This document shows positions 10,069-21,504 of a stretch of DNA of 64,000 nucleotides, piece by piece. Source of the DNA: Prorocentrum cordatum (taxonomy: Eukaryota > Sar > Dinophyceae > Prorocentrales > Prorocentraceae); assembly GCA_963575745.1 (NCBI GenBank), contig CAUYUJ010019615.1, positions 1,184,075 to 1,248,074 of the forward strand, read 5' to 3'. The stretch's first letter is position 1; every line of letters starts with the position of its first letter. The notes under the pieces are model-generated. The model was given only the letters and a program-made list of their open reading frames with translations, did not search any database and was not told the origin of the DNA. A program made the position numbers and the translations under genes.

Positions 10069-11170
10069 GGAGGCCTCTTGGGCGCCTCTTGGGGCACTCT
10101 GGGGGCCTCCTGGGAGCTTCCTGGGAGCCTTTTGGAGGGTTTTGGGGGGCCTTTGGGGGCTTCTTGGGGGCCTCTTTGGCCGTCCTATAACGTTCCTGGC
10201 TTGTCTGACGCCGTCGGAAGCCGTCTTGGGAGCCTGTCTGGGTCGTCTCGGGGCCGGGCAGATCAGGGGTTCTTAGAGGCCATCTTGGGCGTCTTGGAAG
10301 CCTCTTGGGCCGTTTGGGGGCCCTCTTGGGGCCGTTTTGGGGGCCGTTTAGGCCGTCATGGGGCCATCTTGGAGGCCTCTTGGGCCATCTTGGGGGCCTC
10401 ATGCGCCGTCTTGAGCAATCGGAAAGCCGAGAAGAAGCAAATGCCACAATCTTTCAAACACCTCAGGACAATCAATGACTTTGGCCTCTTTGTGCCCTCC
10501 TGGAAGACCTCCTGGACGCCTTTTGGGCCGTCTTGGAGGCCTCTTGGAGGCCTGTTGGGCGGTCTTGGGCCATCTGGAGGCCATCTCAGGCCGTCTTGGG
10601 TGCATCTTGGACCATCTTGGAGGCATCTTGGGGCCATCTTAGTCGTCTTGGCGGCATCTTGGGCGTCTTGGAGGCTTTTTGGGCCATCTTGGGGGCATCT
10701 TAGGGGGCCTCTTGAGCAGTCATGGGGCCATCTTGGAGACCTCTTCGGCGATCTTGGGGCGATCTTGGGGGCCTCTTGGGCCGTCGGAAGGCCGGAAAGG
10801 CGAAAATGCCACAATCTTTCAAACACCATAGGACAATCAATGAGTTTGGCCTCTTCGGGCCTTCCTGGAGGACCTTTTGGAGGCCTCTTGGGCTGTCTTG
10901 GAGTCCTCTCAGGGGCTCTTGGGCCGTCTTGGGTGCATCTTGGGCCGTCTTGGAGGCATTTTGGGGCAGTCTTAGCCGTCTTGGAGGCCATCTTGGCAGT
11001 CTTGGAGGCATCTTGCAGGCCATCTTGGGCCATCTCGAGCGAACAATTGGGGAATTGAGATCCTGGAAAATCTTTCCGGGGGTCTGCGGGACGGGCCGAA
11101 GGCCCCGAAAACCGAAAGGGTCTAGCACGCCGGGCACCCCTGCGATGAATCGACAGGGGGCGGCGGGTTT
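8743..11170. repeat. Higher-order satellite, ~1.1-1.3 kb unit, two copies
   Basis: Each unit starts TCGAAGACGCCTACGGCGAA (8743 and 9858), continues through a ~150-bp unique head (GCCAAGCTATCGG / GCGAAGCTATCGG, TTCGGG(G)AA), a (GGA)n block (8909-9013; 10008-10073), long arrays of GGCCTCTTGGGCCGTCTTGG words, and a tail with GGGACGGGCC and CTAGCACGCCG (about 9750-9857 and 11080-11160). Nested repeats plus shared head and tail show a duplicated composite unit. Open frames over it (Gly/Leu/Ser/Trp-rich) are repeat artefacts. Confidence 0.8.
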
Positions 11171-11720
11171 GGTTGCCTTCGGCCCATCCCGCTACCATGC
11201 CTGGGTTGTGCGTCAGGCTTCTCAGGGATGCTTCCTCGGGTCTCTTCGGGGCGCTCTCGAGGGCCTGTGGAGCAGTTTCGGGGCCTCTTGAGGGCCTCCT
11301 GGGGGCCTCTAGGGAGCCTTCGGGGAGCCTCTTAGGGGCCTCTTGGGGGTCTCTTGGGGGCCTCCTGGGGAGCCATCGGGGCCGAGGGCTCGAACTGTCC
11401 GCTCGGGTTTCCCATCTGGGCCCCCTCTTGGGGCCATGTTTGGGCCGTCTTGGGTACCTCTTGGGCCGTCGTGGGTCCTTCTTGGGCCGGCTTGGGGCCA
11501 TCTTTGGGGCCTCTGGGACCGTCTTGGGGCGGTTTTGCGGGCTTCGTGGGCCGTCTTGGAGCGTGGGGAAGCCGAACAGGCTAGAAGGCCCAACAACCTT
11601 CAAAAACGCACAATCGTAAATTATGTTTGCCTCTTAGGGCCCTCTGGGGACGCCTCTTGGAACACTCTTGGCACGTCTTCGGGCCTCTTTGGCCTTGTTG
11701 AGGCCATCTTGGGCGTTAGT
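11171..11720. repeat. GGCCTCTTGG/GCCGTCTTGG satellite, continued
   Basis: Further units of the satellite seen from 9020. An embedded AT-richer word set (GGAAGCCGAACAGG...CTTTCAAA-like...CAATC) also occurs near 9400, 10430 and 10790. The reverse complement of this family makes up the 50.6-52.1 kb array. Confidence 0.75.
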
Positions 11721-12049
11721 ATTGATGCGTGTTACTTGTGTATGTGTTTGGCATGTGTAGTTGTATACTATTGGTGTGTGTGTGCGTGTGTGTGTGTGTG
11801 TTTGCTGTTGTAGGTCATGCATTGGCACATGCCGATGAGGTGCATAATCATTATCTGTGATAGGTTCGTTTTGTATAGTATGTGTGTGATGTGGACGTTG
11901 GTTCTTGTTGCCTGCTTTTGATATGTCTCAGTGAGGTCTGTTTCATATGCATCCAGGCGACGTGACGCCGGGACAGCGTGCCAGCCTGACGCCTTCCTGG
12001 GGGGGATCGGCGAGGCGGGATTCTGGGATATTGCAAGACACTTGGAGAG
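11721..12049. other. TG-rich spacer
   Basis: Contains GTGTGTGTGTGCGTGTGTG at about 11775-11801 and GT-rich low-complexity DNA. No gene seen. Confidence 0.6.
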
Positions 12050-12240
12050 TCTTTGGGCCTGGTGGCCGCGGTATGCAGGGCTGGCGAGGCGGGATCGCCA
12101 GGGACCACCCTGAGCATTTGGGGCTTGCTGGGTGGGCGAGGAGCGAGGATCACGCGGCATCGGGATCCCCAGGGACCACCTGGGGCTTTCGTGGCCTGGC
12201 GGCCGCGGTATGCTTGTTTGGCGAGGCGGGTTTGAAGGTT
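12050..12240. repeat. Short tandem repeat, GGCCGCGGTATGC type
   Basis: Two diverged copies share GGCCTGG(T/C)GGCCGCGGTAT, GGCGAGGCGG and CCAGGGACCACC. The flanking GGCGAGGCGGGATTC near 12010 is related. Confidence 0.6.
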
Positions 12241-13004
12241 TGTTTCCTTCAAGAGTAGCCCCAACCTGTCGGGTGTGGAAGGGGCCGAATGCAGGTGTTG
12301 GCCAGACCAGGCTGTTTGACCAGGGCCAGTTTGAACACACCCTATTCTGGGCCAAGGCTAGTTCGACCGACCCATTCCCGCCGTGCAGGCTGGGACGCAT
12401 GGGAGAAAACGAAACGTGGAGTCGACCTTGTGCTCGCTGCCGCGGCGGATGCCTTCAAAGGGCACGGTCCGCAACCCGCACTGCCCGGCCCTCCCCCCTC
12501 CCTGGCAGGTGAGCGACTTCTTCTCGAAGTGCTGGCAGGCCAGACCCCCGAGCGCCCCAGCTTGCACCCGCTGCTGCCCAGACGCCTGGCGAACTGCTGT
12601 CGCATGGCGACCCAGCGGTGGTTTCCAGAACTTTTGGCTCCGAGAGGTCGAGAAGTCGGCCCTCGCAGCATGGGGGCCACGAGTTGACGAAGTCACGCTG
12701 TTGGAGATCTCGACGCCTGCTCCAGGAGGAGGGCAGCCGCGCTGCAGTACAACTGGGCCCACCGCGCGAGAGCGCCTCGATGCATCAGCAGGATGCGATC
12801 CCCATCAGAAGGGGCAGCGAGGAGGGGGGATAGCGTCACGGGGAGATGCATCGACCCCCAATCGCCCACATTGATCGCCGATTGGGGTCCGACTCGCCCA
12901 GGAACGAGCGGGTTCGCCATCGGGGGCCTATCGCCGATCCATCGGCGGTGTGCCGCCGACTCGGGGTCGATGCTCCCCTCCTGAGCCAGTCCCCCCCATC
13001 TCGG
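12241..13004. other. No confident gene
   Basis: Mixed-composition DNA. A plus frame at about 12289-12687 reads VDLVLAAAADAFKGHG and LPRRLANCCRM, which is exon-like but unassigned. From 12845 to 12975 short inverted words around CGCCGATTGGGGTC/CGATCC repeat. Confidence 0.35.
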
Positions 13005-13085
13005 CCATGCGCAAAGGGGGGTAGGGGGAGGGGGGAAGGCGTCTTAGAACTACCCCTGGTTGTTAGAAGGCGCGGGCCTGATCTA
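13005..13085. repeat. Dispersed repeat, also at 26.08 kb
   Basis: CATGCGCAAAGGGGGGTAGG through TTAGAAGGCGCGGGCCTGAT matches about 26083-26163 (CACGCGCAGAAGGGGGGTAG ... CAGAAGGCGCGGGTCC). About 80 bp, same orientation. Confidence 0.7.
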
Positions 13086-13087
13086 GA

Positions 13088-13089
<2 letters not shown>

Positions 13090-13124
<35 letters not shown>
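13090..13124. repeat. (TA)n microsatellite
   Basis: A run of TA dinucleotides bounded by GATCTA and AAAATAAG. Confidence 0.95.
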
Positions 13125-13130
<6 letters not shown>

Positions 13131-13164
13131 AGTATATATGATCCCGGTTCCAGGGTTCACAAGC

Positions 13165-13243
13165 CCCCCCCATCCCCCCCCGATAGGATGGGCCCCAGGG
13201 TTTCACAAGCCCCCCCCCTCCCCCCCCAGATGGGAAGGGGGGG

Positions 13244-13294
<51 letters not shown>

Positions 13295-13552
13295 AACGAC
13301 GACGACGACGACGTCGACGACACCACCAGCGGCGGCGGCGACGACGTCGAGCACCGGAGCTGTCAACATGACGCCAATCACAGCCACACGCCACACCCAC
13401 AATGCACCCACTGGAACGGGAGGGGGGGGGGAGGAGGACCATGGCGCCACCCCGCACACACCCACAGCAACACACCACACCCACACCACATCCACAGGGG
13501 GGGGGGAACCCATCGGGGGGGAGGGGGGGGGCCGATGGCATACCCATTGGGG

Positions 13553-13582
<30 letters not shown>
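13165..13582. repeat. Simple-repeat cluster: C/G homopolymers and (GAC)n
   Basis: C-rich runs at 13165-13230, (GAC)n from 13245 to about 13325 grading into GGCGGCGGCGAC, ACACCCACA-rich sequence to 13500, then G runs to 13582. Long open frames here (poly-Arg/Thr/Val) are not genes. Confidence 0.9.
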
Positions 13583-13583
<1 letters not shown>

Positions 13584-13712
13584 GGGCAGACCCTGGACCA
13601 TCCATGTAAGGCCGACGCAGTCTAAGACGCAGCCTCATTCTGAGAAACTTTCCCCCCTCCCCTTAACCTTTGTGCGCACCGCCAAATCGCAACTCCTCGG
13701 AGCAGAAATCGC

Positions 13713-13850
13713 GTGAGGCCTCTTGGGCTGTCTTGGGGCCCCCATTGGGCCGTTTTGGGGCCCTCTTGGGGGCCCCTTGGGCCGTCTCGGGGCGATCTTT
13801 CGTGGGGGCTTCGTGGGCCTTTTTGGAGCGTCGGAAACCCGAACGGGCTT
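13713..13850. repeat. Isolated piece of the GGCCTCTTGG satellite
   Basis: GAGGCCTCTTGGGCTGTCTT and neighbouring words plus GGAGCGTCGGAAACCCGAAC match the tail of the 11.1-11.6 kb array, in the same orientation. Confidence 0.7.
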
Positions 13851-14004
13851 GCTGTATGACCACGGGGGGATGTAAGATTCAGGTGTGCCAGAACTCTGGT
13901 TTGCCGACCTTTTTTTACGGGCTCGTTGTGCCAGTCCACTTTCCGTGGGTGGCGTGCAGCAGAATGTTGCGTGTTACTGGAATAATCCGTCTTTAAACAT
14001 GAGA

Positions 14005-14104
14005 ATGCAACAACAACAGAAGCAACAACAACAACAACAGCAACACCAACACCAACAGCAACAGCAACAGCAACACCAACAACACCACCAACAACAGCAA
14101 CAAG
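14005..14104. repeat. (CAA/CAG)n microsatellite
   Basis: CAACAACAACAGCAACACCA-type triplets; poly-Gln open frame only. Confidence 0.9.
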
Positions 14105-14619
14105 TTTCAGGTAGCCCGAAGGTTTTATGGTTCTACTTGCAGCATGCATGCATCATGATAGCTCCCCCCTCATTGGGGACCTTTTCTTGCACAGAAGGGG
14201 TCCAGTATTCTCTTACCCTGATCTCCTACCCGAGGAGGTCTTGACAACACCTCTCCTGAGGCACCTCGACATCCCAAGCCCTGGTGGGATATCGCGTTCG
14301 TAATCGCCTTGCCCATGCCTTTCACCGCGCCCGATTGGCCGAACATTTGTGAAAGAGGCCGGGAGAGCCCCTGGAGTTCCTTGGACAGCCTCTGGGGCCT
14401 TTTGGAGAGCCCGCACAGCGTCTCAGCGAAGCGTCAGAGCCCCTAGGGGGAACAAGAGGGCATGTGGGGGACGCTGTGAAGCTGAACTGGAGCCTTGTGA
14501 GACGCTTTTAACCTGCAATGGAGGATCTCGGGGCATTGTGGAGGAGGCCTCAGGGAATATTGGAAAAGGGCTTCGGTCGGAGGACCTCCTGGGCTTCGGG
14601 GAAGGAACCGGAGGAGGGA

Positions 14620-14775
14620 GCAGGAGGAGGAGAGGGAGGAGGAAGGAGGAGGGAACACGATGGGGGAAGGAGGAGGAGGAGGAGGAGGAGCAGGAGCAGG
14701 AGGAAGGAGGAGGGGAAGGAAGTAGTGGAGGAGGAGGAGGAGGAGGAGGAGGAGGAGGAGGACGACGACGACGAG
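14620..14775. repeat. (GGA)n tract ending in (GAC)n
   Basis: A GGAGGAGG tract runs into GACGACGACGACGAGGACGA. Long open frames on both strands (14349-15084) derive from it. Confidence 0.9.
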
Positions 14776-15189
14776 GACGACGCGGTCGCCGTCGCGGCGC
14801 CCTTGGCACGCGGAGCGCGCCAGGGAGGCACCAGCGCAAATTTCCGACAGCGCATGGTGCATCTTTGAAGATCGGCAGTAGGGACGAGGGAAGCTCCAAG
14901 GCCTCTGGGAGCCCTGAGCAACAGCGGCGGACGTACCGAACGGTAGCGCTGTTGTTTGCAGGGGGGGTGGCGCTTGCAGCGCCGAGGCGGAGACGCCAGT
15001 CTTGAGTAACAAACAAGGGCGTATCGAGCTGGAGCGCCAGTTTTGTGTGAAAGCCGGCTTTCGGCGGCGAGCACTAGCCTCCATCCCGAGTAAACGAAGT
15101 ATCGAGCGGGAGCATTGTCGTTGTTGTTGGTGGTGGGATTGTTCTTGTTGTTGAATTGTTTTTTTCGGAATACTTATTGTTGATTCCTC

Positions 15190-15910
15190 TTACCCTGTGC
15201 ACATTACCCAGTGCCCTTCCTGGGGCTTGCGCCTTGTTTGTGCCACGCAAAGTCTTGAGCCTGAAACTGCGCCCCAGGCCCCCGAGTTACAACAACAACG
15301 GCTCCCGCCCGATATTTCCTCACAATGTATTCCCAAATCGCGTTCTCGTGCGGGACCTCCTTGCAATTGATGTAGAAATCGCGCCCCCGCGTGGGCTCTT
15401 CGCAATTCATTATGACGCCGTGCCCTCGACACTCAGGAATCACTTTCGCTTTGGCCCATGCCAAGATTTACTTGGTAATCGCGCTGTCGCTGGAGATGGC
15501 TTCGCGATTCATGCAAGACGCACGTTTCAGCAACCTGCCTCGACCTGGCCGCCGGGGCCCGCCTTCCCGACCCGCGCCTGTTAGGGTCTACCCGCCCAGC
15601 CTGCCCGCATAGTTTTATGCCGCGTGCTTTCTGCTCCAGGCCGTCCTCCTGCTATTCGTTTCTGTCGTGTTTCATCATCCTCCCTCCCCCTTGTCTTTTT
15701 CTTCCAGCTGTCCTCTGCCCCGCGGCTGTAGGGCTGCATGAAATACACATTGCAGGTAATCAAGGTATACATCTATATATCTATATAGATATGCCCAAAA
15801 GGGGACGATCGAGCACGAATACGGCGAGTATCGAAGGTTTGAGATCTACGTGCGGAATGGCACGCGAGCAGATAAGAGCGAACAGTCTTAAGATCATGGC
15901 TGTTGTTGTT
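15190..15910. repeat. Composite dispersed repeat, locus 1
   Basis: Three modules recur together at six loci. Module A: CTGCGCCCC(A/T)GGCCCCCG followed by AGTTACAACAACAACG (15270-15305). Module B: array of GAATCGCG.TCTCG-type units of ~50-60 bp with CCTC.CAATTCATT (15300-15500). Module C: ~110-bp word whose reverse strand reads CTCTTATCTGCTCGCGTGCC, near TATGCCCAAAAGGGGACGAT (15775-15890). A TTG/TTGTTG tract follows. Confidence 0.7.
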
Positions 15911-16059
15911 ACTGTGGTTGTGTTGTTGTTGTTGTTTATTTTGTCGTTGATGTTTTTGTTGTCGGGCGCACGGTGTTCCACATCGTTTTTGTTTTGTTTC
16001 GCTTAATCGTAAAAATTGCAACATGGATTGGGGAAGCCTCAGGGCCTCCGAGAGTCTTG

Positions 16060-17000
16060 AACCACACCTGAGGAAATACCGAGCGGGAAAGTAGTTTTTT
16101 TCAATGGGGGCCGCTTGCGGTGCCGAGGCGGGAGCGCCAGTCCTGAGTCAAAAATTGAGAAATATCGAGCGGGAGCGCCAGTTTCGTGGGAAAGCCAGCT
16201 TTCGGCGGCGAGCAAGGGCCCAGGTCCAGAGTAGAAAAACGGAAGTGTCGAGCGGGAGCGCTGTTGTGGTTGAGGGGCCGGTTTCGGCGCAATCCCAAAA
16301 CGCCCCTAGCTTAAGTTGCAAAAGAAACGCAGCGGGTGCCTAAGCAGGAGCCCCAAAGCATATTCAGATGGTTCTAGTTGACACATGTTGGATAATGGAA
16401 ATTATTTTTCCTCTTCAACAGCAACAACCTTCATTTCAAGACTGTTCGCTCTCATCTGTCCGCGTGTCACTCAACACGCATACCTCGAGATCCGCCCTCT
16501 TCGTCTTCGATCGTGCCCCCTGGGAGGCATATCTCACCTGCAACGTGTGTGCCATGCAGCCCGTACGGCAGGGGAAAAAAGAACGGATGGAAAAAAGGAC
16601 ACGGGGGGTAGAGTAGGATGGAGCGCGAGAGAGAGCAGCAACAGGGGGGCCTGGAGCAGAAAGCACCCGGCAGAACCATGCGGGCAGGCTGGGCGGGTAG
16701 ACCCTAACAGGCGCGGGTCGGGAAGGCGGGCCCAGGCGGCCAGGTCGAGGCAGGTTGCTGAAACGTGCGTCTTGCATGAATCGCGAAGCCATCTCCAGCG
16801 ACAGCGCGATTACCAAGAAAATCGTAAGGCAAGCCAAAGCGAGAGCGTGATTCCTGAGTGTCGAGGGCGCGACGTCACAATACATTGCGAGGAAGTCCCA
16901 CGCGAGAGCGCGATTTCTGCATCCATCGAAAGGAAGTCCCACGCGAGAGCGCGATTTCGGAATACATTGTAAGGAAAAATCAGATGGGGGTTGTTATTGT
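16060..17000. repeat. Composite dispersed repeat, locus 2
   Basis: Short GAGCGGGAGCGCC-type units (16080-16270), module C in forward orientation (16438-16570, CTGTTCGCTCTCATCTGTCC), then module B as CCCACGCGAGAGCGCGATTT (16780-16975) and a TTGTTG tract. Flanking CAGGTCGAGGCAGGTTGCTG matches about 22010 and, in reverse, 15535. Confidence 0.7.
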
Positions 17001-17079
17001 TGTTGTGGTTGTTGTTGTGGTTGTTGTTGTTGAATCTTCGTTTCTAAGAAATAATTATTGTTGATCTCCGGAAACGGTT

Positions 17080-18225
17080 CCGCGCGCTCTCGCCTCGACG
17101 CCGGCTAAATTTCTTTGAAAACGAGGCTCCCGCTCGAGCGTTGGCTTGAGCCTAAATGTGGGCCCTTGGAGGCCCAGCTACGACGACAACGGCTCCCGCT
17201 CGATACTCCTCACAGTTTACCCCGAGACACCCTGGCGAGAGAGGCTCCCGAACTCAGGAACGGCGCTCTCGCTCGAGACGTCCTCGCAATTCAATTAAGT
17301 TGGCGGAGGCCCAGCCACGACGACAAGGGCTCCTGCTCGATATTTCCGAACGATGTATTCCGAGAGCCCCTGGCCAAGAAGGCCCTCGAACTCAGGAGTT
17401 GTGCTCTCGCTTGAGATTTTCCCGTAGTTCAAGCAAGTTGGTGGAGGCCCGGACACGGCGACAAGGGCTCCCGTTCGACGTTTCTCCATAGGTATTCCGA
17501 GAGCCCCTCGCCAGGGAGGCCCCCGAACTCAGGAACGGCGCTCTTGCTCGAAAGTACCTCGCGCTTCATTCAATGGCCGACGTGGAAGAGATTCCCTCCG
17601 AAAGGGGGTACAATCGAAGATGAAGTGTGCGGGTATCGAGGGTTGGAGTACGGACTGCAAGACACGCGTGCCAGCAAGAGCGAACAGTCTTGAAATGATT
17701 GTTGTTGTTATTGCTGTTCTTGTTGTTATTGTTGTTCGTGTTATTGGTTGTTGTTATTGTTGTACTCTCACAATCGAAGAATAATTTGATGTTGATCCCC
17801 CCTCCGGTGCACATTGTATTTTTCAATTGAAGTGCCCCTCCCGGCGCTCGCACATTGTTTTTTGTGTCAGGGGAAGTCTTCGTCCTCGAACTGCGCCCCT
17901 GGCCCCCGGGTTACAACAACAACGTCTCCCGCGTGGGACTTCCTCACAATCTAGACAGGACCCCCGCTCCGGTCTGAGACCTCCTCGCATCTTATTATGA
18001 ATCGCGCTCTCGCTGGGGATTTCCTCACAATTCATTCAGGAATCGTTCTCTCTGCGCTCTGGAGTCGCGCTCTCGCTGGAGACTTGCTTGCAATTTACTC
18101 AAGAATAGCGCTCTTGCGTTGGCAATACATTCAATTTACTCAAGAGCCGCGCTCCCAACACTCCGGCACCCAGGAATCGCGCTCACGCTTAGGACTCCCT
18201 AACATATTATTTAGGAATCGGGATC
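17080..18225. repeat. Composite dispersed repeat, locus 3
   Basis: Module B arrays with ~60-110-bp units (CTCTCGCTCGAGACGTCCTC and variants) at 17090-17560 and 17935-18220, module C at about 17590-17700, module A at 17885-17925, with TTGTTATTGTTG between them. Confidence 0.7.
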
Positions 18226-19235
18226 TCGCTGCCCTTCGTGGCCCAATTGCAGCCCTTCGTGGCCCTATGTGCATGCCCTCCGTGGCCCCGTTGCAGCCTT
18301 TTGTGGCCCCCTCGTTGCCCTTCGCGGCCCCGTTGCAGCCCTTCGTGACCCCATCGCTGCTCTTCGTGGCCCCGTTGCAGCCCTTCGTGGCTCCCTCGTT
18401 GCCCTTCGCGGCCCCGTTGCAGCCCTTCGTGGCTCCCTCGCTGCCCTTCGTGGCCCCGTTGCAGCCCTTCGTGGCCCCATGTGCATGCCCTCCGTGGCCC
18501 CGTTGCAGCCTTTTGTGGCCCCCATCGTTGCCCTTCGCGGCCACGTTGCTGCCCTTCGTGGCCCCCTCGCTGCCCTTCGTGGCCCCGTTACAGCCCTTCG
18601 TGGCTCCCTCGCTGCCCTTCGTGGCCCCGTTGCAGCCCTTCGTGGCCCCATGTGCATGCCCTCCGTGGCCCCGTTGCAGCCCTTCGTGGCCCCCTCGCTG
18701 CCCTTCGTGGCCCCGTTGCAGCCCTTCGTGGCTCCCTCGCTGCCCTTCGTGGCCCCGTTGCAGCCCTTCGTGGCCCCATGTGCATGCCCTCCGTGGCCCC
18801 GTTGCTGCCCTTCGTGGCCCCCGCTCGTTCGCTCCCGTCGTGACCCCATATGCATGCCCTTCGTGGCCCCGCTATCGCCCGTCGTGGCCCCCTCTCTGCC
18901 CTTCGTGGCCCCGTTGCTGCCCTCAGTGGCCCCGTTGCAGCCCTCCGCAGCCGAAAAGACGCATGCCATTCGTGGCCCCCGCTCGTTCGCGCCCGTCGTG
19001 GCCCCTTGTGCATGCCCTCCGTGGCCCCGTTGTCGTCCTTTGTGGCCCCCTCGCTGTCCTACGTGGCCCGGCTGCTACCGCCAGTGGCCCCGTCGTTGCT
19101 TTTTGTGGCCCCGCATTATCTGCCTTTCGTGCCCCCCGCTCGTTCGCGCTCTTCGTGGCCCCATACGAATTCCCTTCGTGTCCCCGCTGTTGCTCTTCGT
19201 GGCCGACTTCGTGCCCTTCGTGGCCCTGCTGTCGT
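18226..19235. repeat. 21-bp minisatellite with higher-order pattern
   Basis: The core unit is TGCAGCCCTTCGTGGCCCCG with C/T variants (CTCCCTCGCTGCCCTTCGTGG). A marker variant, ATGTGCATGCCCTCCGTGG, returns at about 18267, 18479, 18650, 18779, 18850 and 19008, so groups of units were amplified together. Because 21 is divisible by three, four frames stay open (for example 17997-19508 plus and 18265-18969 minus). These are not genes. Confidence 0.9.
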
Positions 19236-19340
19236 TCTCTCTCTCTCTCGCTCTCGCTTTCGCTCGTCGTCGTCAATGTCGCCGTCGTCGTCGTCGACGT
19301 CGTCGCCGCCGTCGTCGTCGTGGTCGGTCCCCTGTCCGTC
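19236..19340. repeat. CTCTCTCG and (GTC)n low complexity
   Basis: TCTCTCTCTCTCGCTCTCGC followed by GTCGTCGTCGTCGACGTCG. It closes the 21-bp array. Confidence 0.85.
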
Positions 19341-19439
19341 CCTCTTGGGGTCGGGTTGTCGCCGATCAGCGCTGCCGCTAGCCAGGCCGACGGTCCGCGG
19401 CCGCCCCTCCGCTTGCCGGGGCCCAACCTGCAGGGAAGA

Positions 19440-19625
19440 AAGGTATACTCTCCGAAAGGGGCACGATCGAAGACGAAGAGGGCGTGTGTCAAGAGAAATA
19501 CGCGTTAACGGACACTCGAGCAGATAAGAGCGAACAGACTCAAAATGATTGTTATTGTTGTTTCGGGGGCCAGGGGCGCAGTTTGGTAACACCCGGCTCT
19601 CACTGATAGACAGCCGGCACGGCGG
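19440..19625. repeat. Composite dispersed repeat, locus 4 (short)
   Basis: Module C in reverse (GGGGCACGATCGAAGACGAA ... GAGCAGATAAGAGCGAACAG), then TTGTTATTGTTG and module A in reverse (GGGGGCCAGGGGCGCAGTTT). ACTGATAGACAGCCGG at 19606 recurs at 21509. Confidence 0.7.
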
Positions 19626-21500
19626 AACTACGAATATTGGCAACATAAGGGTTGATATTGGCAACATAAGGGTTGATAGTTTTTTTGCGCGCGCGTGCGA
19701 GCGCTTGTGTGTTGCATGTGCCTGGCGTGTACTTATGTGCTTGCGTGTTTGCGCGGCGTGGCATGAGTGCTGGGTTGGTGCGTGCAGGGTCTCGGGTCTC
19801 GCGTCTGGGTTGCTCCATGCAGTGTTTTGGATCCTCGGAACAAATGCCACGTCCAGCCTTTGCTAGGGTGTCGGGGGGCGCGCCCGTAGTTCTCACCGGC
19901 CCACGCCCTGCTCCCGGGGCCGCGGTGCCGGGTGTGGCCGCCAACCACACCGGCACGTCCATAGACCGCCGAGTCGGACGGGAGCAATCCTCCTGCGCCT
20001 GGGGTGCAGCGTTGTGCTGGTTTGGCGCCACCATAGGCCCAAATGTGCCCAAGCCACCCGGCTGGGCCGCGGGCAACGTCCCTGGGGCGCTCGGGGGGGC
20101 TGGCGGCAGAGAACGCGTGGTTTTGGGTCGGCGCCCCGGGGGCGGCCAACCCCACGGCGGGGGGGCGTCTGGGTTCCCCTCGGCCCGGGCGACCCCTCTC
20201 GTCGCCCCGTGTGGCCTTGCGCGTGTTTGCGGTGTGGACCTGCCTCCCCGGCTTAGGGAGTCCTTTCTGCGACATTCGTTTTTTCACACCGCTTTGGGTC
20301 GGCTCGAAACCCGCGTGGGGCGGGAGGGCACAGCTCGCTGCCATGTATGTGCGGGGGCGGTTCGGATTCCTAGGAGTCCCCCCCGTACGTCCGGTAGCGT
20401 GAGGCCGGCTGCCGCCTGATCACCGGGAGCCGGCGTACCCGGTCTACGGGCTTGGCTTCGGGCCCCGCGGATCCTACGGTGTCTCTCCTTGTTGTTGCGC
20501 GGGTGCCACGAGCACCCAGCTGGGGCTCTCGACCCTTTCCGTGTCTTGGGCTGTCCGAGGTTGGGGGGTGGGGGGAGGGCCGGGAGGGGAGGCGGGGGGG
20601 AAGAGGGCCTTCCGAGGGTGCTTCGCGTCCGCAAGGGTGCACGTGTGCCGCCGTCCGTCAGCTGGGTTCGCCTGTTAGCTGGGTCGTCGTCGCCCGTCCG
20701 CGGGTCTCCCCATTTGCGCCGGGAGGCGGCCTTGTACCGTCTCCTAGGGGAGGGGGGCCTTGAACCCCTGGCGACGAGGGGACTTGTACCCCTGTCCTGG
20801 CTGACGGGCGAGCCAGTTGGAACGAGAGGCCGAGGTTGTGGGCACTACATGTCACGATATTCGCACGCGGAGGGGTGCGCGTACGGGGACGTTGTGCGAG
20901 GGCGCAGGACGTGTTGTGCGTATCTGTTGTGTGTGTGTGGACGCGTGTGTGCACAGGGCGTGCTGTGCGCCCCGGTCGCCGTGCTCATCGGACTTAAGCG
21001 TGCCAATATTCGATTTCCCACGTGTGCCTCTATCATCGGCATGTTCTTCCAGGACGGGCGCCGCAAGGTTGGATATCCCGTTGTTGCGCCATCATGGTAC
21101 AAGGTTGATGGTCGATATCCCCTGTATGGGGCTCTCGTCTTGATTCCCCAATCAATGCTCGCACTTAAGGGATCCTAGCGGTTTTAGAACTGATTGGCTG
21201 TTGCGAATTTGTCGGGCCTCCTACTGATTGGGTTTTCTCTGGTGTAAAATTGGACCTCTCCGCCTCTGTCCCCCCCGGTCTTCTCTCCCCCCTCACCTCT
21301 ACTGCTCTGGGGTTCTTGGGGGGTGGGGTCCGCCGCGGTGGGGCAGGGGATCGGGCTCCCCCTCGTGCCTCTCCCGGTGCGGGGTCCCCGCCCCCGCCTT
21401 GTCGCGGCGCACTTCACCCTCTGGGGTCGGGGCCCGGGACGACCTGGGTGTTGCTGGAGAGGCGAAGGGAGGCCCCCCGGCCTACATCCCCTTCCACCAG
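19626..21500. other. GC-rich region without a recognised gene
   Basis: Strongly G-rich on the plus strand from 19.86 to 20.75 kb. Open frames of up to ~250 codons exist on both strands but show no domain. A 21-bp word (AACATAAGGGTTGATATTGG) is duplicated at 19640-19675. No tRNA or rRNA was recognised. Confidence 0.45.
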
Positions 21501-21504
21501 TACC

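Noticed and set aside
9042-11619. Long open frames on both strands of the 9-11.6 kb region
   Set aside because: They translate the GGCCTCTTGG satellite; sequence repeats internally and mirrors the reverse array at 50-52 kb.
13203-13625. Arg/Thr/Val repeat proteins at 13.2-13.6 kb
   Set aside because: Derived from (GAC)n and homopolymer runs; no start context or domain.
17147-17170. CTTGAGCCTAAATGTGGG as an antisense DinoSL relic
   Set aside because: It resembles the leader's 3' half but lacks the GGCTACGG end, and lies inside a repeat unit, so chance similarity is likely.
19626-21180. rRNA or tRNA genes in the GC-rich 20-kb region
   Set aside because: No conserved rRNA words or cloverleaf with matching arms could be found by eye.
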